Shown here in pieces: positions 1 to 7,436 of a DNA stretch of 64,000 bases. Where the stretch lies: positions 62,001 to 126,000 of the forward strand of contig CADCBO010000003.1 in NCBI GenBank assembly GCA_902799685.1, in the 5' to 3' direction. This DNA is from an uncultured Bacteroidales bacterium (GTDB lineage: Bacteria > Bacteroidota > Bacteroidia > Bacteroidales > Bacteroidaceae). The position numbers and the translations under genes were made by a program. Below the pieces are notes generated by a model. That model saw only the letters and a program-made list of their open reading frames with translations. It did no database searches and was not told where the DNA came from. Numbering within the stretch: the first letter of the stretch is position 1; each line of letters opens with the position of its first letter.

Positions 1-1
1 T

Positions 2-1576
2 GGCAAATCATTTACATACCGAAAACTGTATGAAGGGATAGAACTTGTTGCCAAAGCATTTTTGCAGAATGGCATAGGCAAGGGTGATGTGGTGATGCTC
101 ATGCTGCCCACGCTCCCGGAGTCACTTTATTGTTTTTATGCCCTGAACAGGATTGGCGCTATCTCAAATCTGGTTGATGTCCGTATAGCACCAAGACAGT
201 TGGTGGAGATATCGCATAAGACTAAGCCCAAGATGATTTTCCTTATGGATTTCTATCTGGAACGGGCAGATTCCATAAAGGACTTGACAGGCATTGAGAA
301 GATTGTTGTACTCAGGGGGTGTGAATCTTTTCCGTTTGCCGTTTCAATGTACAGATTCAGCGAGCTGTTCAACGGCAGGAGCAGGATTGTCCGTAGGGAC
401 AGCAGATATTCATTCTGGCAGGAGTTCTTAAGGTCGGGCAAGGATTGTAGTATGCCTCTTGATGCGGATGTCCATGCCGATGACATTGCAGCCATATATC
501 AGACAAGCGGAACAACCGGATTCCCCAAGAGTGCCGTACACACCAATTTCAACCTGAACAACTCATCCACGATGAAGCATTTCCACATGAATGAGTTTAA
601 TCCGGGTGATAAAGTACTCTCCATATTGCCCTTATTCACCCTGTTCGGATTTGTGTTTGACATACATATGCCACTTAGATATGGCATGACACTGGTTATA
701 GTCCCTCTGTTCAAAAAGAAGAGTCTTGCCGACCTGATATTGCGTCATAAGCCCAACCATATATTCAGTGTGCCTTCACAATGGGAATCTGTGGTGGGTA
801 ACAAAAGGATCAAGTGTGACCTGTCATTCATAAAGACCATATTCGTGGCAGGTGAAGTGCTTGACAAGGCTTTGAGGCTGAATATAAACAGCCTGCTCCA
901 TGAAGGTGGCAGCAAGGCGGAGATTTGTTCTGACTACGGTATGACAGAGGCCGGCGGAACTATATCGTTCGTGAATCCTGCCTATACATCGCATGATGCC
1001 TGTGGAAACGGTTATTCGGGAATTCCCATGCCTTTGTGCAACATATGTATCTATGACAATGAAGCCTTAAAAGAGATGGATTATAACCGGCCGGGTGAGA
1101 TTTGCGTTCAGGTTCCTTTTGCGGTAAAAGGATATTACAATGACCCTGAAGCTACCGATAATCTGTTCTGCACGCATCCTGACGGCAGTGTGTGGCTGCA
1201 TACAGGAGATATCGGCTATCTGACAGAGAAAGGTCATCTCTATGTCATTGACCGCAAGAAACGGATGATTGTGCGTTTTGACGGCAGCAAGGTGTTCCCC
1301 ATCGAACTTGAATCAGTAATAAAAGAGGTCAGGGGTGTAGCAGAATGCTCCGTAGTCCCTGCGCCAGACCCTGTCCATCTTCAGGGTAAGGTTCCGTTTG
1401 CATTCGTAGTGACAGAGGAACCAGATATTCAGGAAAGGGTAGAGAATGACATCAAGCGTATCTGCAGTAGCAGACTCCCGGTCTATCTGCAGCCATACGG
1501 AATAAAGTTCATTGGGGAGATTCCTCGTAACTCAATGGGCAAGGCTGATTATCTGAAACTTATAGAAATGATATAA
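2..1576 (+). CDS. Adenylate-forming acyl/aryl-CoA ligase, 5' end outside window
   Basis: This is an ANL-superfamily enzyme (AMP-binding) that activates a carboxylate as acyl-AMP and usually passes it to CoA or a carrier protein. The reading frame is open from base 2, so the true start lies upstream; the first start-like codon inside (TTG at 62) is internal. Seen in order: the phosphate-binding loop TSGTTGFPKSA (about bases 503-537), the DYGMTEAGG motif (about 930-957), the LHTGDIGYL hinge-proximal motif (about 1196-1222), and the C-terminal lysine motif SMGKADY (about 1532-1552). All core motifs are intact, so the enzyme should be active. The substrate cannot be read from the sequence. The next gene starts one base after the stop codon, so the two are co-transcribed and may act on the same product. 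Confidence 0.85.
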   Translation, partial: GKSFTYRKLYEGIELVAKAFLQNGIGKGDVVMLMLPTLPESLYCFYALNRIGAISNLVDVRIAPRQLVEISHKTKPKMIFLMDFYLERADSIKDLTGIEKIVVLRGCESFPFAVSMYRFSELFNGRSRIVRRDSRYSFWQEFLRSGKDCSMPLDADVHADDIAAIYQTSGTTGFPKSAVHTNFNLNNSSTMKHFHMNEFNPGDKVLSILPLFTLFGFVFDIHMPLRYGMTLVIVPLFKKKSLADLILRHKPNHIFSVPSQWESVVGNKRIKCDLSFIKTIFVAGEVLDKALRLNINSLLHEGGSKAEICSDYGMTEAGGTISFVNPAYTSHDACGNGYSGIPMPLCNICIYDNEALKEMDYNRPGEICVQVPFAVKGYYNDPEATDNLFCTHPDGSVWLHTGDIGYLTEKGHLYVIDRKKRMIVRFDGSKVFPIELESVIKEVRGVAECSVVPAPDPVHLQGKVPFAFVVTEEPDIQERVENDIKRICSSRLPVYLQPYGIKFIGEIPRNSMGKADYLKLIEMI

Positions 1577-1577
1577 T

Positions 1578-1934
1578 ATGTGGAAAATCATACCTCTATC
1601 GCTGTTGCAGAGCGTGCTTCTTACCGCAGGCCAGCTCTTTTTCAAGCTGGCACTTGACAAGGCCGCCCCGTATGAGGGTATCCGTAAACTTTGGACATGT
1701 GTAAAGAGAGACTGGTATCTGTGGCATGGCTGCTGGATCTCACTTACCTTAGCCACATTGCTGTGGGCATATATCTTGCGCCATTTTCCGTTCAGTGTGG
1801 CCTATCCGCTAAGCTGCATAAGCTTCCTGCTGGGCATCATTGCCGGTGCTGTTTTCCTTAACGAACAGCTCTCTGCCAATAAGATTATCGGCATAGCGGT
1901 AATGATGATTGGTGCATTCATCATAGCTAAATGA
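1578..1934 (+). CDS. Small EamA/DMT-type membrane protein (ArnE/SMR-like)
   Basis: A 118-residue integral membrane protein with four predicted helices (roughly residues 5-23, 50-68, 74-93 and 98-116) and little else. The size, the helix pattern and a C-terminal EQLSANKIIGIAVMMIGAF segment fit a half-size drug/metabolite transporter such as the small multidrug resistance or ArnE/ArnF flippase subunits. It starts one base after the ligase stop, so it probably exports or flips a product of the same pathway. A homodimer would be needed to form a transporter. The substrate is unknown; the family assignment is from fold and motif, not from a search. Confidence 0.7.
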   Translation: MWKIIPLSLLQSVLLTAGQLFFKLALDKAAPYEGIRKLWTCVKRDWYLWHGCWISLTLATLLWAYILRHFPFSVAYPLSCISFLLGIIAGAVFLNEQLSANKIIGIAVMMIGAFIIAK

Positions 1935-1980
1935 ATCTTTTTTTATAAGTTTGTAAATAGTAACCGGTTATTGACTTAAT

Positions 1981-3396
1981 ATGAAAACCAGATCCCTTAT
2001 CGTTATGGCCGTGACAGCGGCTTCTCTGCTTATGGCAGGTTGCAAGGAGCAGAAGGCTCCAATCAAAGTGTGCATATTCCCGGGTGACTATCCAGACCCC
2101 ACCATCTTGCGTGACGGGAATGATTTCTACATGACCCATTCCAACTTCACCTATTATCCCGGACTGCTTATATGGCACTCCACCGATCTGCTTCACTGGG
2201 AGCCTATAGCACGTGCGGTGCAGGGCCATGACTATTCAATCTATGCTCCGGACCTGTGCAAGGTAAACGGCAAGTACTACATCTATTATCCCACCAGCAG
2301 CGGCGAGAATTTTGTGGTTACCGCCGATAAGATGGAGGGCCCGTGGAGCGACCCCATAAAGCTGCGCGTAAGCGGTATCGATCCCGGTCATGCAATGGAT
2401 GACCAGGGCAACCGGTATCTTTACACCAATGACGGTCATGTGGCTCCGCTGTCGGCCGACGGACTGAGCATAACAGGCCGCAACCAGAAGGTATATGACC
2501 CATGGCAGTACCCCGAGGAGTGGGAGACCGAGGGCATGTGGCTTGAATCGCCCAAGATACTCAAACGCGGCGACTGGTATTATCTGGTAAGCGCCGAGGG
2601 CGGCACAGCCGGTCCTGCCACCAGCCACATGTGCGTAGTGGCACGCAGCAAGTCTGTTACAGGTCCCTGGGAGAACAGTCCCTATAACCCGCTGGTACAC
2701 ACCTACACAATTGATGAGGAGTGGTGGTCAAAAGGTCACGGAACACTGATTGACGATCCTCAGGGCAACTGGTACATAGTATATCACGCATACCGCAACG
2801 GATTCCACACCCTGGGCCGCAGCACCATCATTGAGAGCGTTAACTGGACTAAGGACGGTTGGCCCGTACTGGCCCTGAAAGACGGCGCCAAATGGGAGAA
2901 CGGCGGTCTGCAGGACTATGACTACCTGCGCCACTATGAGAATCCTCTCATGTGGGCCAAGTGGGAGCCCGGCTTTGATAACGGCACTCTGATGACTACC
3001 ACAGCCGTAGATACCAAGTATGAGATTACCGCTAAGTTCAATATCAAGGAGGGTGGCCGTGCAGGACTCTATCTGTTCTATGACGAGCAGGCATATTTAG
3101 GCGTTCAGGGCACTGATTCAAAAATGGCTATTACAGACATTGCATTGGTGCAGCCCCAAATGAACGTAAAATGTCCGGTGAACGCTGGCTCACAGTTCTA
3201 TGTTCGCATACGCAATGACCGCAACAAAGTAACAGCTTGGCGTAGCACAGACGGCAACAACTGGACAGAAGTCTGCAAGGACATTGACGTATCAACCTAC
3301 CACCACAACGTCTACAAAGGCTTCTTTGCCCTCCGTCCCGCCTACTTCCTGGACGGCGCCGCCACCCTTGAATCCTTCACCTACAAACCGCTGTAG
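1981..3396 (+). CDS. GH43 family glycoside hydrolase, lipoprotein
   Basis: A 471-residue secreted glycosidase of the five-bladed beta-propeller GH43 family (arabinofuranosidase/xylosidase type). The N-terminus is a lipoprotein signal with lipobox LMAGC (Cys21), so it is probably anchored to a membrane. The three expected acidic residues are visible: Asp39 in YPDPTI (base), Asp134 in SGIDPGH (pKa modulator) and Glu189 in WLESPK (acid). The last 150 residues look like the beta-sandwich (concanavalin-like) domain that often follows the propeller in beta-xylosidases. It has no SusC/SusD partners here, so it is not part of an obvious polysaccharide utilisation locus. Exact sugar specificity is not determined. 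Confidence 0.88.
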   Translation: MKTRSLIVMAVTAASLLMAGCKEQKAPIKVCIFPGDYPDPTILRDGNDFYMTHSNFTYYPGLLIWHSTDLLHWEPIARAVQGHDYSIYAPDLCKVNGKYYIYYPTSSGENFVVTADKMEGPWSDPIKLRVSGIDPGHAMDDQGNRYLYTNDGHVAPLSADGLSITGRNQKVYDPWQYPEEWETEGMWLESPKILKRGDWYYLVSAEGGTAGPATSHMCVVARSKSVTGPWENSPYNPLVHTYTIDEEWWSKGHGTLIDDPQGNWYIVYHAYRNGFHTLGRSTIIESVNWTKDGWPVLALKDGAKWENGGLQDYDYLRHYENPLMWAKWEPGFDNGTLMTTTAVDTKYEITAKFNIKEGGRAGLYLFYDEQAYLGVQGTDSKMAITDIALVQPQMNVKCPVNAGSQFYVRIRNDRNKVTAWRSTDGNNWTEVCKDIDVSTYHHNVYKGFFALRPAYFLDGAATLESFTYKPL

Positions 3397-3401
3397 CACA
3401 C

Positions 3402-3667
3402 AGGGGCACAAAGGGGACGGTTCTTTTTGTGCCCCTATCCAAGAGAACTTTTGGGGTATCAGTATCTGAAACTACGCGCCTTACGGCGCTATCCCTCCCA
3501 TCCCTAATAAGACGCTCTGAAAGGCATGAGTAAACTCCTACCTTCCAGAGCATCTTCTTAGGCACGGGCCCCTCCCGTTCACAAGCCCACGGGCGGCCAT
3601 GGTTTCCGATACCGATACCAGTTCTCTTGGATAGGGGCACAAAAAGAACCGTCCCCTTTGTGCCCCT
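3402..3667. repeat. 266-bp inverted repeat with two GGGGACGGTTCT palindromes (BIME-like)
   Basis: Bases 3402-3449 and 3620-3667 are perfect 48-bp inverted copies of each other. Each arm begins with a 35-nt unit that is itself a hairpin: AGGGGCACAAA, then core GGGGACGGTTCT, then TTTTGTGCCCCT. Complementarity continues inward with mismatches (GGTATC-rich segments at about 3453-3472 and 3601-3619), and the centre holds another imperfect pair around 3507-3526 and 3541-3560. The whole gap between the GH43 stop and the AbiE promoter is this element. The layout resembles a BIME made of two REP units. It could end transcription from GH43 and insulate abiE. Confidence 0.85.
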
Positions 3668-3715
3668 CCAGCTTAAGAAAGTATGAGAATCTTTTATTTT
3701 GTTTCCAAAAATCAC

Positions 3716-3723
3716 TATATTTG
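3716..3723 (+). promoter_or_regulatory. Bacteroidota -7 box upstream of abiEi
   Basis: TATATTTG fits the Bacteroidota TAnnTTTG -7 consensus and lies 27 bases before the chosen abiEi ATG. A clear TTTG -33 box at the right distance is not evident; the region there is T-rich. It starts just outside the inverted repeat. Confidence 0.55.
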
Positions 3724-3750
3724 CAGAGTTTTAGAAACAAAACGCGCATA

Positions 3751-4368
3751 ATGGACTTTCTGACATTCAAGGAACGGATGTATCCGATGGGGTGTTTCAA
3801 CATCAATCAGGTGCTGTTATGGGAGAAGGATTTTGACCGTAACAATCTGACGCGATGGTGTAATAGAGGGTTGCTGGTTAAGTTGAGGAACCAGCATTAT
3901 GCTTTTCCCGAGTATCGGAAGGAACCGGATTTTTCACGCTATGTAGCAAATCGTATCTATGCGCCTTCATATATCAGTCTGCATAGTGCCTTGTCGTTTT
4001 ATGGGATGATTCCTGAAGAGGTGATTCAACTGACTAGTGTGACTACTCTTAAAACCGCCCGGTTTGAGAATGCCTTTGGTACTTTCCATTATCAGAACGT
4101 TAAGACGCCGCTCTATTTCGGTTATGAAATAAAGACGATGCAAAACGGGCGTGGCCTGCTATTTGCCACACCTGAAAAGGCTCTACTTGATTTGCTCTAC
4201 CTGAATCCCTATTATAGGACTGAGCAGGATATGGAGGATTTACGTCTGGATGAGGATTATATGCAGAATGAACTTAATACAGAACGTTTAATGAGCTTCC
4301 TGGCAAGATTTGAGAGCAAGACACTGGAACAGAAATTAAGACGCTTAATGAAGGTTTACGAACTATGA
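3751..4368 (+). CDS. abiEi: AbiEi-family type IV antitoxin / transcriptional regulator
   Basis: A 205-residue protein with an N-terminal winged-helix-like region (FNINQVLLWEKDFDRNNLTRWCNRGLLVKLRNQHYAF, split here only by description) followed by an AbiEi C-terminal domain, including the motif ATPEKALLDLLYL near residue 140. AbiEi proteins repress their own operon and counteract the AbiEii nucleotidyltransferase toxin without binding it. The ATG at 3751 is chosen because it follows the -7 box; the frame is open further upstream but that part overlaps the inverted repeat. The stop overlaps the next start in ATGA, which indicates translational coupling, as usual for this pair. Confidence 0.85.
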   Translation: MDFLTFKERMYPMGCFNINQVLLWEKDFDRNNLTRWCNRGLLVKLRNQHYAFPEYRKEPDFSRYVANRIYAPSYISLHSALSFYGMIPEEVIQLTSVTTLKTARFENAFGTFHYQNVKTPLYFGYEIKTMQNGRGLLFATPEKALLDLLYLNPYYRTEQDMEDLRLDEDYMQNELNTERLMSFLARFESKTLEQKLRRLMKVYEL

Positions 4369-5150
4369 TAGACATTGAATACATACGCAGTTTTTTTCCG
4401 CCTGCAATAGCCCGCGAGAGCCGTTTTGACCGATATATGCTCAAGGAGTATCTGCAGCTGATGATACTTGATTATATTGCGACTACGCCTTATATTGGCA
4501 AGATATCATTTATAGGAGGAACAAACCTACGGCTAATACAAGGAATTGACCGTTTTTCGGAGGATCTGGATTTTGATTGCAAGGAAATGAGCGCCGAAGA
4601 GTTTGTTGCTATGACAGACGGTGTGGTGAGATTTTTGCAGCAGAACAACATTGATGTTGAAACCCGGGATAAGGATAATCCAAGAATGACGGCATTCAGA
4701 CGCAATCTTTATTTCCCTGAGATGCTGTTCAATTTGGGACTGACAGGTCACAAGGAAGAAAGGTTTTTGGTGAAAATAGAGGCACAGGATCAAGGCGTTC
4801 TTTATGAGCCGGAAATTGCCAACATCAACAGGATGGGCTTTTTCTTTGGTGTTCAGGTGCCGCCGATAGATGTGCTTTGCGCCATGAAGTTTGCAGCAAT
4901 CCTGGCAAGGGCCAAGGGACGCGATTTCTATGATGTCATTTTCCTGCTGTCAAAGACCAAACCAAACATGGACTTTCTTTATGCCAAAACCGGTATTACA
5001 TCTATGGAAGGTCTAAAAACTGCAGTTGCAGAACGGCTGCATGATATTGACTTGAACAAGAAGAAGCACGATTTCTTTCATTTGGTCTTTAATGAGCAGC
5101 ACGCAGAAATAATCTTACAGTTCCCTGGTGTTGTGGCTGATTTGCTTTGA
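4365..5150 (+). CDS. abiEii: AbiEii-family nucleotidyltransferase toxin
   Basis: A 261-residue toxin of the AbiEii/AbiGii (DUF1814-type) nucleotidyltransferase family. The active-site signature is visible: FIGGTNLRL near residue 48 and RFSEDLDFD near residue 63, the G-T/S and DxD elements of the Pol-beta-like fold. A later KFAAILARAKGRDFYDVIFLL segment contains the conserved lysine, arginine and R-D-xYD motif of the family. Members transfer nucleotides to tRNA or otherwise inactivate a nucleotide-dependent target and cause reversible growth arrest, with roles in phage abortive infection and stabilisation of mobile DNA. Both genes look intact. Confidence 0.88.
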   Translation: MIDIEYIRSFFPPAIARESRFDRYMLKEYLQLMILDYIATTPYIGKISFIGGTNLRLIQGIDRFSEDLDFDCKEMSAEEFVAMTDGVVRFLQQNNIDVETRDKDNPRMTAFRRNLYFPEMLFNLGLTGHKEERFLVKIEAQDQGVLYEPEIANINRMGFFFGVQVPPIDVLCAMKFAAILARAKGRDFYDVIFLLSKTKPNMDFLYAKTGITSMEGLKTAVAERLHDIDLNKKKHDFFHLVFNEQHAEIILQFPGVVADLL

Positions 5151-5906
5151 CTATTCAATCAGCTCAAAGTGCTGGAAGTCTTTGGTTGATTTCCAGTTAC
5201 CGCCCCATTCAAATCCGGCTTGGGTAAAGAGACGGTAACAGAGGTCGCTGTGGTCTATTTTGTAGGGGAATGTCTTGGTGCGGTCGCAGTACTGGGCTGC
5301 TGTGGCGGGCTGAATAAGGCGTGTGCCGTCAGCGCGATCCTTGTAATAGGGATTATACAGGGGGTTGATGTCAATGGCCAGCCCGCGGGCGTGCTTGGAG
5401 AGCTTGGTGCTGCCTGAAACGGCGCGATAGCAGAAACATGATGAGTTGTTGTCACGCATCTGAGTCTCGTCATCGGCGTCATATACATCGGGCAGGAGCA
5501 TGCGCTGGATAGGGTAGCGGGCATCAAACAGCTGGTGCAGTATGCTGACCACACGATCAGCAATTATGGCATTGCAAATCATTTCACCCACATGAATCTG
5601 CTCATCATAGTCCCAATGCAGTGCGCGTATGTGGCGCAAGTCACTGAGGCCGATATAAGGGTTATCCTTATAACTCTTGCCTTGCATGCGCTGCCACACG
5701 CCATCAGGAATGGGCTCTACCGCAAAACACTTGTCAATGCCGCCAAAAGCCTCAACCACATCGGCCGATACAGTCTTTCCCGCCTGCCACTCTTGCAGAA
5801 CCGTAGTATCAATGCTGTTCTGATTGCTGCGGGATGCACAATATATAGTTGTGAATGCACCACAGGCCAGCGTGACGGAAAGCACCAGTTTGATACTCTT
5901 TTTCAT
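5151..5906 (-). CDS. M15-family metallopeptidase (peptidoglycan peptidase)
   Basis: A 251-residue exported zinc peptidase. The first ~25 residues are a signal sequence (KKSIKLVLSVTLACGAF) without a good lipobox. Zinc ligands are visible in SKHARGLAIDINP (His and Asp, about residues 171-178) and in DFQHFE near the C-terminus, the M15 pattern HxxxxxxD...HxE. Family members cut L-Ala-D-Glu or D-Ala-D-Ala bonds in peptidoglycan peptides. It is the last gene of a two-gene minus-strand unit, eight bases after the Gfo/Idh/MocA gene. A function in cell-wall turnover is likely, and the pairing with a sugar oxidoreductase hints at amino-sugar or peptidoglycan recycling, which is inference. Confidence 0.82.
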   Translation of the reverse strand: MKKSIKLVLSVTLACGAFTTIYCASRSNQNSIDTTVLQEWQAGKTVSADVVEAFGGIDKCFAVEPIPDGVWQRMQGKSYKDNPYIGLSDLRHIRALHWDYDEQIHVGEMICNAIIADRVVSILHQLFDARYPIQRMLLPDVYDADDETQMRDNNSSCFCYRAVSGSTKLSKHARGLAIDINPLYNPYYKDRADGTRLIQPATAAQYCDRTKTFPYKIDHSDLCYRLFTQAGFEWGGNWKSTKDFQHFELIE

Positions 5907-5914
5907 TTATTCAT

Positions 5915-6883
5915 TCAATCCATGGGATAGACCACACCCCACTGTTTGCGTAGTCTGTCCATTATCTTCATGATTTCAAGAGTTTCCTGATGCGGCATAT
6001 AGGGTGATTCAAGCCATCCGTTCTGAAGAGCCTGCTTGCAGGCCAGCACCTGATATTCATAACCTGTAATCTGGCCGGCAGGTTTGTCAAAGTGTGCAAC
6101 AGGCTTGTAATCGTTGTAAACGGTAATGCTCTGAGGGCAATTGATGTTATCCACAAGCAAATAACCTTCAGTGCCGCATATCTGGCCTATTCGGCCGCAC
6201 AGACAGAGTGCGCTGGATTGGATGTTGGCAATACGGCCGTCACTGTATGACCAGCTTATGGAGTTGTGCATATCCATTCCGGTGCTGCTCTTGATGCAGT
6301 TGGATGTCTCGTTTATGATATCGGCCCCAAAGTACATGCGGCAGAAATTGATGCTATAGACACCCAGGTCCAAAAGTGCGCCGCCGCAAAGGTCGGGCCT
6401 GAGTATGCGCTCCTTGAACTCCATCATATAGCAGAGGCTGGCATTGAGCAGACGCGGTTTACCTATGGCTCCGCTGTCAAGCAGCTCCTTGACTTTCATG
6501 GAAAGCGGCATATAGCGGGTCCAGATAGCCTCGGTTATGAATATACCTTTCTTGTGAGCCAGGTTGAGCAGGGCATCGGCCTCACGTGCATTGGCGGTGA
6601 AAGCCTTCTCGCAAAGCACCGGCTTGCCCGCATTTATGGCCAGGCTGGCATGCTCAAAATGGTGGGAGTGGGGCGTAGCCACATAAACCAGGTCCACATC
6701 AGGGTCCTCAACCATCTCCTTGTAGGAGCCGTAAGCTTTCTCAAATCCCCAGTAGCGCGCAAACTCCTGAGCGCGGCCCAGGTCACGTGCAGCAATTGCA
6801 TACTTCATCGACGGGTCCAGTCCTGTAAGGGTCTCACCCATCTTGTCGGCTATCCAGCCGGCTCCGATAATTCCTATTTTCAT
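5915..6883 (-). CDS. Gfo/Idh/MocA-family NAD(P)-dependent oxidoreductase
   Basis: A 322-residue cytoplasmic oxidoreductase. The N-terminal Rossmann fold starts with KIGIIGAGWIADKM (glycine-rich nucleotide loop), and the catalytic-lysine motif appears as CEKAF instead of the common EKP. The C-terminal half is the alpha/beta substrate-binding domain with GGALLDLGVY. The sequence resembles the dihydrodiol dehydrogenase-like branch (WTRYMPL, GGALLDLG). Substrates of the family are sugars, inositols or related polyols; which one cannot be read here. It is the promoter-proximal gene of a two-gene operon with the M15 peptidase, divergent from blaI. Confidence 0.85.
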   Translation of the reverse strand: MKIGIIGAGWIADKMGETLTGLDPSMKYAIAARDLGRAQEFARYWGFEKAYGSYKEMVEDPDVDLVYVATPHSHHFEHASLAINAGKPVLCEKAFTANAREADALLNLAHKKGIFITEAIWTRYMPLSMKVKELLDSGAIGKPRLLNASLCYMMEFKERILRPDLCGGALLDLGVYSINFCRMYFGADIINETSNCIKSSTGMDMHNSISWSYSDGRIANIQSSALCLCGRIGQICGTEGYLLVDNINCPQSITVYNDYKPVAHFDKPAGQITGYEYQVLACKQALQNGWLESPYMPHQETLEIMKIMDRLRKQWGVVYPMD

Positions 6884-6912
6884 ATCCGGTAAGGTTAGTA
6901 ATTATTGTAGTG

Positions 6913-6920
6913 CGAATATA
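6913..6920 (-). promoter_or_regulatory. -7 box of the oxidoreductase/M15 operon
   Basis: Read on the minus strand this is TATATTCG, one base off the TAnnTTTG consensus, 30 bases upstream of the oxidoreductase ATG. Three ATTCAAT/ACTCAAT repeats lie just upstream of it (6930-6957). Confidence 0.45.
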
Positions 6921-6991
6921 CTAAATAGTACTCAATTTTACATTCAATCTACTCAATCAGTTCAAAGAGATGAGAAAAATTAAAGATTTAG

Positions 6992-7022
6992 CTTGCAATT
7001 TAAAATATTAGCTATATATTTG
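6992..7022 (+). promoter_or_regulatory. Promoter of the blaI-blaR1 operon
   Basis: A CTTG -33 element at 6992-6995 and a TATATTTG -7 box at 7015-7022 are separated by 19 bases, the normal Bacteroidota spacing. The start codon of blaI lies 24 bases further on. BlaI-type repressors usually bind their own promoter, but I cannot identify a certain operator dyad. Confidence 0.6.
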
Positions 7023-7046
7023 CAGCGTTAACTTAACAAAACAGTT

Positions 7047-7433
7047 ATGGCTGAATCAAATAAACTCATCCAGGAGCTTACCAAGGCCGAGCTGGAGATA
7101 ATGCAGGTTATATGGAGTGTAGGGCGTGAATTCGTGGTTCGTGACATCCATGAGCTACTTCCTGATCCCAAACCTGCGTATAGTACGGTATCAACAATAG
7201 TACGTATTCTCGATACAAAGGGATTCCTCACTCACAAGACCTATGGTCATAGCAATGTCTATATGGCGGCTGTGAGCAAGGAGGATTACACAGACTCGTT
7301 CATGCATGGTGTGCTTAACTCCTTCTTTGGAGGTTCCATCAGCACCCTTGTGAACTATTTCTCCTCACGTAAATCAATCTCCGTGCAGGAGACCGATGAG
7401 ATTCTTAAGATACTTGACGAAGATAAAAAATAA
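7047..7433 (+). CDS. blaI: BlaI/MecI/CopY-family transcriptional repressor
   Basis: A 128-residue winged-helix repressor. LTKAELEIMQVIWSVG at the N-terminus and YSTVSTIVRILDTKGFLTHK form the helix-turn-helix and wing typical of BlaI/MecI, and the C-terminal helices (SIQETDEILKILDED-like) form the dimerisation region. These repressors are released when their membrane partner BlaR1 senses a signal and triggers their cleavage. The partner gene starts three bases after the stop. No beta-lactamase gene is adjacent, so the regulon must lie elsewhere or the pair responds to another signal. Confidence 0.9.
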   Translation: MAESNKLIQELTKAELEIMQVIWSVGREFVVRDIHELLPDPKPAYSTVSTIVRILDTKGFLTHKTYGHSNVYMAAVSKEDYTDSFMHGVLNSFFGGSISTLVNYFSSRKSISVQETDEILKILDEDKK

Positions 7434-7436
7434 AAA

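Noticed and set aside
2236-2700. A 154-codon minus-strand frame opposite the GH43 gene
   Set aside because: The plus-strand GH43 frame has all catalytic motifs and a lipobox; the opposite frame is a composition shadow.
3284-3806. Several overlapping open frames in the inverted repeat (both strands) after the GH43 gene
   Set aside because: They arise because palindromic repeat sequence is open in several frames; they have no family resemblance, no ribosome-binding site and mirror one another.
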